DNA of 64,000 bases from assembly GCA_016706845.1 (NCBI GenBank), contig JADJIV010000005.1, positions 62,001-126,000 of the forward strand, in the 5' to 3' direction. Made by a program: the position numbers and the translations under genes. This document shows positions 29,198 to 39,910 of this stretch, piece by piece. Every line of letters starts with the position of its first letter. The first letter of the stretch is position 1. The notes beneath the pieces were generated by a model. That model ran no database searches and was not told where the DNA came from. It saw only the letters and a program-made list of their open reading frames with translations. Source of the DNA: PNOJ01 sp016706845. Lineage in GTDB: Bacteria > Krumholzibacteriota > Krumholzibacteriia > LZORAL124-64-63.

Positions 29198-31973
29198 GGG
29201 CTTCCGCCCAGTCGGCGCCGTCGTGGACGTCCACCAGCAGCGGCACGGCGAGGTCGGCGACCTGTTCCATGGCCTCGCGCACCAACTTTGCGACCGTCGC
29301 AAGCTCGCCGCGCGGGACCTCCAGCAGCAGCTCGTCGTGGACCTGCAGCAGCAGCAGCGCGCGGGAGCCGCTGCGGCGCAGCTCGCCGTCGACGCGCAGC
29401 ATCGCCTGCTTGATGAGGTCGGCGGCCGTTCCCTGGATCGGCGTGTTGACCGCCATGCGCTCGGCGAGGCTGCGGCGCCGCGGGTCGTCCGAGGCGAGGT
29501 CGGGCAGCGGCCGCCGCCGGCCCGACATCGTCGTGACGTAGCCGTCGCGGCGGGCGGACTCGCGGGTCGTTGCGATGTAGTCGCGCACGCCCGGGTACGT
29601 CCGGAAATAGGCGTCGATGAAGGCGGCCGCCTCGCGCACGGGCACCGCGACCCGGCGGGCCAGGGCGCGGGCGCCCATCCCGTAGATCACCCCGAAGTTG
29701 ATCGCCTTGGCGCGCGAGCGCATCTGCGAGGTCACTTCGGCTTCGGCCACCCCGTTGATGAGGGCCGCGGTGCGGCGGTGCACGTCGCCGCCGGCGTGGA
29801 AGGTGGCGATCAGCTCCGCGTCGCCGCTGAGGTGCGCCAGCAGACGCAACTCGATCTGCGAGTAGTCGGCCGAGAGGAAGACCGCGCCGGGATCGCGCGG
29901 CACGAAGGCGCGGCGGATCAGGCGGCCGTTCTCCGAGCGCACGGGGATGTTCTGCAGGTTCGGGTCCGAAGAGGACAGCCGCCCCGTCGCAGCCACCGCC
30001 TGGTTGAACGAGGTGTGGACCAGGCCGGTGGCGGGATCCACCAGCTCGACGAGCGCATCGACGTAAGTGCCAAGCAGTTTCGCCAGTTGGCGATGTTCCA
30101 GGACCAGCGCGGGCAGCGGGTGCGCCGGCGCCAGGTCCTCGAGCACCGAGACGTCGGTGCTCCAGCCAGAGGCGGTCTTCTTGGTCGGCTTCAGCCCCAG
30201 GCGCTCGAACAGCACCTCGGCCAGCTGCTTCGGGCTCTGCACGTTGAACGGCCCGCCGGCCAGTTCGTGGATGCGGATCTCCAGGGCGGCGAGCTCTTCG
30301 CGGAAGCGGTCCCCGACGGTCGCCAGCATCGCGGTGTCGACACGGATGCCGCGGCGCTCCATCCGGTAGAGGATCTCCGAGAGCGGCATCTCCAGCTCGC
30401 GGAACAGCCGCTGCAGCGGCGGCGCCGCTGCGAGTTCCGCGGCGAAGCGCTCGCGCAGGCGCAGGGTCAGGTCGGCGTCTTCGGCCGCGTAGTCGCAGAG
30501 CCGTGCCAGCGGCACGCTCAGGATGTCGCGGGTGCGGTCGTTGTCGGCGAACAGGGCGGCGTAGGGGATCGGCGTGACGCCGAGGCACGCCTGCGACAGT
30601 TCGTCGAGACCGAAGCCCGGGCGCGACGGGTCCAGGACGTAGGCGGCGACCATGGTGTCGAAGCGGGGGCCGTCCAGCGGCAGCCCGTGGCGCGCGAGGA
30701 TCCACTCGTCGAACTTCAGGTTCTGGCCGACCTTCTCGCGGGCCGGGTCCGCCAGGACGGGCGCGAGCAGGGGACGGATCCAGGCCAGGTGGTCGGTCTC
30801 GGCCGTGGCGGCGAAGAGGGAGCCCTGGGCCTCGCCGTGCCGCTCCAGCACCGGGATATAAACCGCGGAGCCGGGCCGGACGGCGAGTGAGATGCCCACG
30901 AGCCGGGCGCGGTCGGTTCGCAATCCATCGGTTTCCGTATCGACAGCCAGGGGAACGCCTTGGGGCAGTTCGTTCAACCATGCCGCGAGGTCCGAGGGCG
31001 TCGCCAGCAGGCGGTAGTCCGGCCCCGGCGCTGGGACGGACGGCGGCGCCCCGCCGTCGGCGGCCGGTTCCGGATCCGCCAACTCCGCGCCGATGCCGCG
31101 CGCCTGCAGCCGGTCGGTCAGGGCCTGGACCTGCCGCAGCCCCAGTTCGGCGAGCAACGCGCGAGCCGTGGCGTTCGTCGGCAGCACGGTGCGCATCGCC
31201 TCCCAGTCCGGCGTGAGCGGGACCGCCTCGTCGATGGTGAACAGCCGGCGCGACAGCTCGACCTGCTCGCGGTTCTCCAGCAGGATCCGGCGCAGGCGCG
31301 CGGTGACGCCCGGGCGGTCCAGGTTCCGGTAGAGCTCGTCGAGCGAGCCCGCGTCGGCCACGAGCTTGGCCGCGGTCTTGACGCCGATGCCGGGCGCACC
31401 CGGGATGTTGTCGCTGCTGTCGCCGCAGAGGGCGAAGACATCGACCAGCGTCCGCGGCGCCACGCCGAACTCGCGCTGCACCTCGCGCGGCCCCACCTCG
31501 ACGATCTCGGCGCCGCGCGCGCCCGGCTTCAGCATGCCCGTGCGCTCGTCCAGCAGCTGCTGGAAATCCTTGTCGCCGGTGTAGAACCAGACCCGGTCGG
31601 CGACGCCCGCGCTGAGGCGGGCCAGGGTTCCCATGAGGTCGTCCGCCTCGAAGCCGTCGCGCTCCAGCACCGCGACGCCCCACGCGTCGAGCACCTCGCG
31701 CAGCCGCGGCAGCTGGGCGGCGAGTTCCGGCGGCATGGGCTTGCGGTTGGCCTTGTACGCGGGGTACATCGCGTGGCGGAAGACGGGGCCGGGGCGGTCG
31801 AAGACCACGGCCAGACGCTGCGGGCGGCGCTCCTCGATCACGCGCAGCACGCCCATGCAGAACCCGAAGGCGACGGACGTCGGCTCGCCGGCCGGCGAGG
31901 TCAGGGGCCGGCCCGCCAACGAGAAGTGCGCGCGGTAGACCAGGGCCGAGCCGTCGACCAGGATCAGGGACAC
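29190..31973 (-). CDS. polA: DNA polymerase I
   Basis: Repair and Okazaki-fragment polymerase, 927 residues. The 5'-3' exonuclease/FEN domain (1 to about 300) has ILVDGSALVYRAHF, DGFEADDLMGTLAR, YTGDKDFQQLL and GDSSDNIPGAPGIGVKTAAKL. The proofreading domain (about 330-520) keeps the acidic DTETDGL and FDTMVAAYVLDPSRPG, so 3'-5' activity is expected. The polymerase domain has SSSDPNLQNIPVR, ADYSQIELRLLAHLSGD (motif A), RSRAKAINFGVIYGMGA (motif B) and QVHDELLLEVP (motif C). GTG start at 31973, overlapping nadD by 10 bases. No frame break is present. Confidence 0.97.
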   Translation of the reverse strand: MSLILVDGSALVYRAHFSLAGRPLTSPAGEPTSVAFGFCMGVLRVIEERRPQRLAVVFDRPGPVFRHAMYPAYKANRKPMPPELAAQLPRLREVLDAWGVAVLERDGFEADDLMGTLARLSAGVADRVWFYTGDKDFQQLLDERTGMLKPGARGAEIVEVGPREVQREFGVAPRTLVDVFALCGDSSDNIPGAPGIGVKTAAKLVADAGSLDELYRNLDRPGVTARLRRILLENREQVELSRRLFTIDEAVPLTPDWEAMRTVLPTNATARALLAELGLRQVQALTDRLQARGIGAELADPEPAADGGAPPSVPAPGPDYRLLATPSDLAAWLNELPQGVPLAVDTETDGLRTDRARLVGISLAVRPGSAVYIPVLERHGEAQGSLFAATAETDHLAWIRPLLAPVLADPAREKVGQNLKFDEWILARHGLPLDGPRFDTMVAAYVLDPSRPGFGLDELSQACLGVTPIPYAALFADNDRTRDILSVPLARLCDYAAEDADLTLRLRERFAAELAAAPPLQRLFRELEMPLSEILYRMERRGIRVDTAMLATVGDRFREELAALEIRIHELAGGPFNVQSPKQLAEVLFERLGLKPTKKTASGWSTDVSVLEDLAPAHPLPALVLEHRQLAKLLGTYVDALVELVDPATGLVHTSFNQAVAATGRLSSSDPNLQNIPVRSENGRLIRRAFVPRDPGAVFLSADYSQIELRLLAHLSGDAELIATFHAGGDVHRRTAALINGVAEAEVTSQMRSRAKAINFGVIYGMGARALARRVAVPVREAAAFIDAYFRTYPGVRDYIATTRESARRDGYVTTMSGRRRPLPDLASDDPRRRSLAERMAVNTPIQGTAADLIKQAMLRVDGELRRSGSRALLLLQVHDELLLEVPRGELATVAKLVREAMEQVADLAVPLLVDVHDGADWAEAHG

Positions 31974-32557
31974 GTGGCGTCCTTTCCGCAGCCGTAGAGC
32001 CGGCGCTCGCGGATGAAGGCGGCGACCGCGGGGGGCAGCAGGTTCCCGACTTCCTGCCCACGGCACAACAGTTCGCGGATCTCGCGGCTCGCGGCGGGGA
32101 CCGCGAAGTCGGGCAGCACCACCGCACCGGGCGGCAGCGTCGCCGCATCCGGCGCGCGCCCGTCGCGGGCGAGTACGAGCGGACGAGCCAGTTCCAGCAC
32201 GCGCGCGGGGCGGTGCCAGCCGTCCAGTCCGCGCCAGGCGTCCTCCCCCAGCACGAGCCACAACTGGTCGTGCGGGTGGAGTCCGCAGAGCGCCTCCAGC
32301 GTGTCCACGGTCCAACTGGGGCCGGCACGGTCGAGTTCGCCTTCCCAGACTTCGACGCCTGCGAGGCCGGCGGTGCCCAGGCGGACCATGGCCAGGCGGT
32401 CGTCGGCCGAGGCGTGCGCCGGCGGCTTCAGCGGCGAGCGCCCGGCGGGCACCACCAGCACCCGGTCGCAGAGATCGCGGGACAGCAGTTCGCGGATGAC
32501 GGCGAGGTGGCCGCCGTGGAAGGGATCGAAGGCGCCGCCGTAGATCGCCAGCCTCAT
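31964..32557 (-). CDS. nadD: Nicotinate-nucleotide adenylyltransferase
   Basis: Makes nicotinate adenine dinucleotide from NaMN in NAD synthesis, the same pathway as nadB in this window. The 197 residues start with the nucleotidyltransferase signature YGGAFDPFHGGHLAVIREL, then VVPAGRSPLKPP, a WTVDTLEAL segment, LGEDAWRGLDGWHR, and the ISSTxIR-like C-terminal motif replaced here by PAASREIRELL. Its start codon is the last of four ATGs in a 17-base tandem repeat. Confidence 0.93.
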   Translation of the reverse strand: MRLAIYGGAFDPFHGGHLAVIRELLSRDLCDRVLVVPAGRSPLKPPAHASADDRLAMVRLGTAGLAGVEVWEGELDRAGPSWTVDTLEALCGLHPHDQLWLVLGEDAWRGLDGWHRPARVLELARPLVLARDGRAPDAATLPPGAVVLPDFAVPAASREIRELLCRGQEVGNLLPPAVAAFIRERRLYGCGKDATCP

Positions 32558-32608
32558 GATCGCGCCGGCTTCATGATCGCGCTGGTCTCATGGCGCCGCC
32601 AGCCTCAT
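32554..32608 (-). repeat. 17-base tandem repeat creating three chained mini-ORFs before nadD
   Basis: Between bamD and nadD the minus strand holds three imperfect 17-base copies of the nadD 5' end, each beginning ATGA. They form ORFs of six codons plus stop (32588-32608 MRLAAP, 32571-32591 MRPARS, 32554-32574 MKPARS). Each overlaps the previous stop by 4 bases (ATGA); the first overlaps the bamD stop and the last the nadD ATG. The period (17) equals 21 minus the 4-base overlap, so the chain is phase-locked. Confidence 0.85.
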
Positions 32609-33369
32609 GGCGCTGCGGCCGGCAGCCCGTCCAGGAGCGACCGCGCTTCGGGCGCGAGCTTGCTGTCGGGCCGTTCGCGCAGGAGCATCTCCAGGACCTC
32701 GCGGGCCCGCGGCGCGTCGCTCTGGCGCAGGGCGAGACGGGCGCGGTCCATGAGGATCCGGTCGCGGTGCTTCGTTTCCGGCTCCTCGGCGATGAGCCGG
32801 TCGAGGGTGACCGCCATCGCGTCGGGCTTGTGGAGCTGGCTGTAGACCTCCACGACGCCGAGCTGCTTGAGCGCCAGCACGTCGCTGATCTCCACGAGGT
32901 GGGCCCGGGCCGCCTCGGCGCGCGGCGAGTCGGGATAGGTCTGCAGGAAGCTGCGGAACAGCACGCGGGCTTCGCGGGCCGGCGTGACGTCGCGCTGCAC
33001 GCCGCCGACCTGGAGCAGGTGCGAGCGCGCCTCCTCGAACAGGGCCTCCTCGACCAGCTCGCTGTTGGGGTACTCCTGGCGCAGGATCTGCAGCTCGACC
33101 GCGGCGAGAGGGTACTCCTCGGTGGCGATGTAGGAACGGGCCTTCTCCAGCTGGGCGCGGGCGGCCAGGCTGTCGGTCGGGCTGCGGCGCAGGAACGCGG
33201 TGTAGGCGTCGACGGCCTCGCGGTGCTTGCCGCGGTCGGTGTAGGCCAGCGCGCGCTCGTAGGAGCCGGCGGGGTGGGGATTGGAATAACCGCAGCCGGC
33301 GAGCGCGGCGGCCAGGCCGGCCGCCGTGATCAGGAGCGGCCATCGCGGCGTTGAACGGCGTGCCTGCAC
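32605..33369 (-). CDS. bamD: BamD-like outer-membrane assembly lipoprotein
   Basis: Essential Bam partner of BamA. The 254 residues start at GTG 33369 (GGGAGG upstream), with a signal peptide and lipobox LAAALAGC, then about five TPR motifs (SYERALAYTDRGKHREAVDAY, AQLEKARSYIATEEYPLAAVE, ILRQEYPNSELVEEALFEEA, FLQTYPDSPRAEAARAHL, LLRERPDSKLAPEARSLL). The TPR content and the FL...YP.S spacing match BamD. bamA lies about 12 kb away, so the Bam genes are not contiguous. Confidence 0.85.
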   Translation of the reverse strand: MQARRSTPRWPLLITAAGLAAALAGCGYSNPHPAGSYERALAYTDRGKHREAVDAYTAFLRRSPTDSLAARAQLEKARSYIATEEYPLAAVELQILRQEYPNSELVEEALFEEARSHLLQVGGVQRDVTPAREARVLFRSFLQTYPDSPRAEAARAHLVEISDVLALKQLGVVEVYSQLHKPDAMAVTLDRLIAEEPETKHRDRILMDRARLALRQSDAPRAREVLEMLLRERPDSKLAPEARSLLDGLPAAAP

Positions 33370-33395
33370 GTGTCCTCCCGGGTTCCGGCGGCGAT

Positions 33396-34079
33396 TCAAT
33401 TGCCGGAGTTGGCGAAATAGACCGCCACGAGGCCGGTCAGGGCGCCCACGACGACGACTTCCTCGAGGATCGACCGCAGTCCGCCCTCGGCGGGATCGGC
33501 GGTGGTGAACCCGTAGGTCGCCGCGTCCACGGCCTCGAGATGGCCGGCCGGGATGCGGTCGGCGTAGCCGCGGGTCATCCGCTTGTCCAGCAGCAGGCGC
33601 CCGGTAGCGGTCTCGAGCACCGACACCCGCACCACCGCCTGGAACTCCCGGTCCAGCCAGCTGCGCCAGAGGCCGAACCGCCGGCCCACCCGCGGGTAGC
33701 TCAGATCCACGTCCTCGATGAAGTAGCGGAACTCGTAGTCCGCCGCGATCGCGACGTCGGGCCGGGTCGCCGACACGTCCGTCTCGTCGAGCAGGACCTC
33801 GTGGCCGGCGGCGGTCAGCTCGGCGAAGGCGGCCGTGTCGAACAGCGGCTGGGCGACGTGCTTGGCGCGGGGACGCAGGGCGACGCGGGCGCCGTCGGCC
33901 GGCAGCACGGCGGCGGCCTCGCGCACGATGTCCGTGAACAGGGCCTGGGTCAGCCACAGGTTCGTGCGCACGGTGTCGGGACCGGCGGTGAAGGGAAGGG
34001 TCCCGTCCCCGGCCCCGGCCGCGCCGGCGAGGGCCAGGCTCAGGGTCAGGGCCGTCGCGACGGCGGCGGTCAGTCTCAT
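33396..34079 (-). CDS. Exported protein of unknown function with C-terminal membrane helix
   Basis: No family recognised. From the ATG at 34079 (TGATG overlap with rimO, AAAGGA 6 bases upstream) the 227 residues show a signal peptide (LTAAVATALTLSLALAGAAGA), then a soluble domain with TNLWLTQALFTDIVREAAAVLP and DVAIAADYEFRYFIEDVDLSYPR. Later come VVRVSVLETATGRLLLDKRM and a short C-terminal hydrophobic segment (EEVVVVGALTGLVAVYFANS). The beta-rich middle and the phrase VSVLETATGRLL resemble CsgG-like or penicillin-binding-activator-type lipoproteins, but no Cys follows the signal. Sitting between rimO and bamD it may serve the envelope. Confidence 0.6.
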   Translation of the reverse strand: MRLTAAVATALTLSLALAGAAGAGDGTLPFTAGPDTVRTNLWLTQALFTDIVREAAAVLPADGARVALRPRAKHVAQPLFDTAAFAELTAAGHEVLLDETDVSATRPDVAIAADYEFRYFIEDVDLSYPRVGRRFGLWRSWLDREFQAVVRVSVLETATGRLLLDKRMTRGYADRIPAGHLEAVDAATYGFTTADPAEGGLRSILEEVVVVGALTGLVAVYFANSGN

Positions 34080-35503
34080 CAGCATTCCTTTCCCCGCGCC
34101 GCAGCGCGCACACCCAGGACGTCGAAGGGCGTGACGGCGGCGAAGCGGGCCGTGAGCCAGTCCCCGGCGGCGAGTCCGCGCCCGTCCATCAGCACGACCC
34201 CGTCCGTGTCGTAGGCGAAGTGCCGGCTGCGGGCGACCGCCACCGGTCCCGCGACCAGCGAACGCGGATCCGCGGTCCCGGGTTCCCGGTCCCCCTCTTC
34301 CAGATCGCCTGCGGCGAGGTCGGCCAGCAGGTCGCTCCACTCAGCGCCGTCGCCCACGCTGTCGACCACGACGTCGAACTCCTGTCCCAACCTGGTCAAC
34401 TGCCGCTCGCGGGCGATGTCCCCCTGCAGGTCCGTGAGGCGGGCCTCGCGGTCGGCGACCTCCTCGGGATCGGGGGCGTCGTCGAAGTCCGCGCCCGCGG
34501 TGCCGGCCTCGGGAGAATAGCGGTAGGTGCCCACGTGGTCAAACCGGATGCGCTCGAGGAAGTCGGCCACGGCCTCGACGTCCTGCTCCTCTTCGCCGGG
34601 GAATCCCAGCAGCAGGGTGGTGCGCAGCACCAGGTCGGGCCGGTCGCGGCGCAGCTCCTCGAAGAAACGGGCCAGCTTCTCGGCGTCGAAGGGGCGGTTC
34701 ATGCGGCGCAGCACCGCCGGCGAGGCGTGCTGGACCGGCATGTCCACGTAGGGCAGGACCTTGGGCAGGTCGAGCAGGCGGCGGAATCGATCGGCGCCGA
34801 TCAGGCCCGGGTACAGGTAGTGCAGGCGCAGCCAACGCAGTCCGTCGACCTCCCCGAGCGCCGCCGCGAGATCGTGGAGGTCCTCGCCGGCGCCGCGGCC
34901 GTAGTCGCTGGTGTTCTGGGACACCAGCATCAGCTCGCGCACCCCGCGCGCGGCCAGCCGGCGGGCCTCGTCGGCCAGTTCGGCCACGGTTCGCGAACGC
35001 TGGTCGCCGCGGATCAGGGGGATGCGGCAGAAGGCGCAGCGGAAGTTGCAGCCCTCGGAGATCTTCAGGAACGCCAGGTGCGGCGGCGTCAGCAGGGGGC
35101 GGTCGGCCATCCCGTCGTAGCGGGCGTCCTCGGGCCGCGCGACCGGGACGCGGTCCTGCCCCAGTTCCAGGGCGTCGAGCAGGCGGTCGAAGTTGCCGAC
35201 GCCGTTGACGAGGTCGACCCCGGGGTAGTCGCGCGCGATGCTCTCGCCGTGCTCCTGGGACAGGCAACCCGTCACCACGAGCGTGCGCGCGCCCTTGGTG
35301 GCGCACATCTCGGCGATGGCCTCGTAGCTGTCGCGGCGGGCGGCCTCGATGAAGCCGCAGGTGTTCAGCACCCAGATGTCGGCGTCGTCGGGCACCGCCG
35401 TGACGGGGATGCCGCGCGCGGCGAAGCGGCCGAGCAGCGCCTCGCTGTCCACCAGATTCTTGTCGCAGCCGAGGGTGCGGCAGTGGACGGTGCGGCGGCT
35501 CAC
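34079..35503 (-). CDS. rimO: Ribosomal protein S12 methylthiotransferase RimO
   Basis: Radical-SAM enzyme that adds a methylthio group to the conserved Asp of ribosomal protein S12. The 474 residues comprise an N-terminal MTTase domain with Cys ligands (RTLGCDKNLVDSEALL, NTCGFIEAARRDSYEAI, VVTGCLSQ), the radical-SAM cluster EGCNFRCAFCRIPLIRG, DMPVQHASPAVLRRMNR, and a C-terminal TRAM domain (VDGDRGLAAGD-like end). GTG start at 35503 overlaps the ftsK stop. The RimO-type linkers distinguish it from MiaB. Confidence 0.95.
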   Translation of the reverse strand: MSRRTVHCRTLGCDKNLVDSEALLGRFAARGIPVTAVPDDADIWVLNTCGFIEAARRDSYEAIAEMCATKGARTLVVTGCLSQEHGESIARDYPGVDLVNGVGNFDRLLDALELGQDRVPVARPEDARYDGMADRPLLTPPHLAFLKISEGCNFRCAFCRIPLIRGDQRSRTVAELADEARRLAARGVRELMLVSQNTSDYGRGAGEDLHDLAAALGEVDGLRWLRLHYLYPGLIGADRFRRLLDLPKVLPYVDMPVQHASPAVLRRMNRPFDAEKLARFFEELRRDRPDLVLRTTLLLGFPGEEEQDVEAVADFLERIRFDHVGTYRYSPEAGTAGADFDDAPDPEEVADREARLTDLQGDIARERQLTRLGQEFDVVVDSVGDGAEWSDLLADLAAGDLEEGDREPGTADPRSLVAGPVAVARSRHFAYDTDGVVLMDGRGLAAGDWLTARFAAVTPFDVLGVRAAARGKEC

Positions 35504-37880
35504 GTGAGGCTGTCCTCCTCGAACTCCCGCAACGCGCTGAGATCGTCGGGCTTCATGACGACCTCGCGGGCCTTGCTGCCGATGAACGGCCCCACCACGC
35601 CGGCCTGTTCGAGCAGGTCCATGAGCCGGCCGGCGCGGGCGTAGCCGATCTGCAGCTTGCGCTGCAGCATCGAGGTCGAGCCGTGCTGGGACAGCACGAT
35701 GATCTCGCGCGCCTTCTCGAACAGCGGGTCGTCCTCGAGGTCCAGCCCGGTGGCCGCCTCGCGCTCCTCGTCCAGGGTGATGGGACGCGTCACGTCCTTG
35801 AACTGGCGCCAGTGGGCGGCCAGGGCCTCGCACTCCTCGATGTCGATGAAGGCGCCGTGGACGCGCACCGGCGTGGCCCGGCCCGGCTGCAGGTAGAGCA
35901 TGTCGCCCTTGCCCAGGAGCTTCTCGGCCCCGTTGGCGTCCAGGATGGTGCGCGAGTCGTTCTTCTGGATGACCCGGAAGGCGATGCGGCAGGGGATGTT
36001 GGCCTTGATCACGCCGGTCAGCACGTCGACGCTGGGCCGCTGGGTCGCCAGCACCAGGTGGATGCCCACGGCGCGCGCCTTCTGGGCGATCCGGGTGATC
36101 GGCATCTCGATTTCCTGGCCGAGCTGGATCATGAGGTCCGCCAGCTCGTCGACGATGCAGACGTAGTAGGGCATCGGCTCGCTGATCGCCACGCCGTCGT
36201 CGCCCGCGATCTCGCCGGCGGCCACCTTGCGGTTGTAGCCCTCGATGTTGCGCACGCTGTGGCGCGAGAGGCGCCGGTAGCGGTGGTCCATCTGGGCTTC
36301 CATCCACTTCAGCGCGCGCAACGCGTCCTTGGGGTCGGTCACCACCGGCAGCAGCAGGTGCGGGATGTCGTTGTAGACGTTCAGCTCCAGCATCTTGGGG
36401 TCGATCAGCAGCAGGCGCACCAGGGAGGGGTCGCAGCGCAGCAGCAGCGAGCTGATCATGGCGTTGACGCAGACGCTCTTGCCGCTGCCGGTCGAGCCGG
36501 CCACCAGCAGGTGGGGCTGGTCGGCGAGGTCGATCGTCACCGCCTCGCCGAAGACGTCGCGGCCCAGCACCACGCTCAGCGGCGTGCGCATGCGGTCGGC
36601 GGCCTGGACGTAGACTTCCTTCATCGAGACGATCTGCTGCGTCGGGTTGGGGATCTCGATGCCCACGGCCGCCTTGCCGGGGATGGGCGCCTCCATGCGG
36701 ATGGAGCGGGCCTTCATCGCCAGGGCCAGGTCGTCCGAGCGCTGCACGATGGCGTTGACCTTGATGCCGGCCGCGGGCTGGTACTCGTAGGTGGTCACCA
36801 CGGGTCCGGGGCGCACGTCCTTGACGGCGCCTTCGACGCCGAACGAGCGCAGCGTCTCCTCGAGCAGGTCGGCCGCGGCGTGCAGCTGCTCCTCGGCGAC
36901 GGCCACGCGGTCGGTGGGCGGCTCGCGCAGCACCGAGAGGTCGGGCAGCGGCAGCGGCACCGCCGGGTCCACCAGACCGGAGGTGACCTCGGGGAACGCC
37001 TCGGGCGAACCCTGGGCCGGGGCGCGCCGGCCCGCCGGCGGCCCATCGTCCTGGTCGAAATCCGCCGCCGCGTTGCGCTCGTGGTCGGGCGGGACGTGCA
37101 CGACGCGGGGGCGCCGCGGCCGCCGCGGCGGCGGCCTGCACCGTGCGGGGGGCGGCGGCGGTGACGCTCGCCGGCGCCGGCGCGGGTTCCACGACGCGCC
37201 GCCCTGCCTCGTCCCTGGCCGTCGCGGCGGCGCCCCGCCACGTGCGGCCGATGCCGCGCACCAGGCGCCAGGGCAACAGCAGGAGCCAGACGAGCCCGCG
37301 CCAGGCGGCCGCCAAGCCCGCGCCCAGGGCCGCGCCCAAGGGTCCCATACGGCCGAGCAGCGACGGCAGCCAGGGGTGCGTGGCGCGCAGCACGGCGGTC
37401 AGCAGCAGGAACGACAGGAAGATGCCGGCGCCCCAGCGGCCGAACAGGGCGGTGAAACCGCGCGCCAGGCCGTATCCGGGAGCCCCGCCCCAGGCCGCTG
37501 CCTCAGTCGCCGCCAGGGGCCATCCGGATTGGCCCAGCCAGGCGGCCGAGGCGAGCCACAGCGGGATCAACCGGCTCGCCAGGAACAGTCGCGACGCCTC
37601 CCCGCGCACCAGCAGGCCCAGGCCGCGCAGCGCCAGCAGCGCCGGCAGGGCCCAGCACCACAGGTCGCCCAGCACCGTGCGCACCGCCAGCGCGACCAGG
37701 GCGCCGACCGGCCCGCCCGGGTTGCCGGGCGGCACCGGGCTCGCCCCGGGTTCGCCGGTGGCCAGGGCCCACCAGGAGGTCGCCGGCCCGCCGAGCGCGA
37801 TCGACGCGTAGACGGCCAGCGCCAGGTGCAGCAGGCCGCCGAGCCGCGGGGATCGCCACCAGGAGTCGGCCCCGGTCCGG

Positions 37881-37903
<23 letters not shown>
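35500..37903 (-). CDS. ftsK: DNA translocase FtsK/SpoIIIE (one frame break)
   Basis: Septal DNA pump that clears chromosomes at division. The GTG start at 37903 lies 23 bases inside the end of accC. The N-terminal part (about 230 residues) has four or five membrane helices (LLHLALAVYASIALGG, WCWALPALLALRGLGLLV, WGAGIFLSFLLLTAVLR). After a linker with a frame break near 37115, in a GC-repeat stretch, come the alpha/beta motor domains with Walker A VAGSTGSGKSVCVNAMI, VDELADLMIQ, TQRPSVDVLTG, and the gamma winged helix SMLQRKLQIGYARAGRLMDLLE that reads KOPS-type sites. About 800 residues. Confidence 0.94.
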
Positions 37904-39266
<1,363 letters not shown>

Positions 39267-39366
39267 CCGCGTCTCTCCTGTCGTGGCGGGGTGCGGTGGC
39301 GGGCGCGGGGGCCGCCGGACGATTGTCCGGCCGGCGCCGGAAAATGGCAAGCCGGAAGCGGGACGT

Positions 39367-39398
39367 AAAAGGCGCGCGCCCCCGCAAGGGCGCGCGCC
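39367..39398 (-). terminator. Intrinsic terminator between accB and accC
   Basis: A perfect 11-bp stem (GGCGCGCGCCC / GGGCGCGCGCC, arms 39371-39381 and 39388-39398) with a 6-base loop is followed on the minus strand by TTTT (39367-39370). It lies 17 bases beyond the accB stop, in the 148-base gap before accC. It is the clearest intrinsic terminator in the window, and unusual because accB and accC are normally co-transcribed. Confidence 0.75.
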
Positions 39399-39414
39399 GC
39401 CGCGAAGGACCGGG

Positions 39415-39882
39415 TCAGGCGGGGTCCACGAGGAAGAGGATCGCCTCGGCTTCCACCGGCGTGGCGTTCTCGACCAGGATCTCCTTGATGATGCCGCCGA
39501 ACTCGGCCTCGATCTCGTTCATGACCTTCATGGCCTCGATGATGCACAGGGTCTGGCCCGGCTTGATCGCATCACCCGTGTTGACGAAGTTCGGCGCGTC
39601 GGGCGCGGGCGCCCGGTACAGCGTGCCGACGATGGGCGAGCGGATCTCGCGCCACTTCGCCCGCTCCGGGTTGGCTGCGGGGACGGCGGGACCCGCCGGG
39701 GCGGTCGCCGGGAGCGTCGCCGCGGGCGGCGTCGCGGGCAGCGTGGTGGCGTAGGCCACGTGGGCCGACGGTGCGGCGTGCTTCTGGATGCGGATCGTGG
39801 TGTCCTTGTCGATCACTTCGAGTTCGTCGATGCGGCTGTCCTCGACCAGCTTGACCAGCTCGCGCACCTTGCTGAGATCCAT
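39415..39882 (-). CDS. accB: Biotin carboxyl carrier protein AccB
   Basis: Carries biotin between AccC and the carboxyltransferase. The 155 residues have an N-terminal helix (LSKVRELVKLVEDSRIDELEV), a Pro/Ala/Thr-rich mobile linker (about 40-75), and a biotinyl domain with the thumb region VGTLYRAPAPDAPNFV and biotin site EAMKVMNEIEA. Preceded by GGGGAG. It follows efp by 28 bases. Confidence 0.96.
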   Translation of the reverse strand: MDLSKVRELVKLVEDSRIDELEVIDKDTTIRIQKHAAPSAHVAYATTLPATPPAATLPATAPAGPAVPAANPERAKWREIRSPIVGTLYRAPAPDAPNFVNTGDAIKPGQTLCIIEAMKVMNEIEAEFGGIIKEILVENATPVEAEAILFLVDPA

Positions 39883-39910
39883 GGTCTCCCCTTCCGGCCG
39901 GGCTGCGTCT

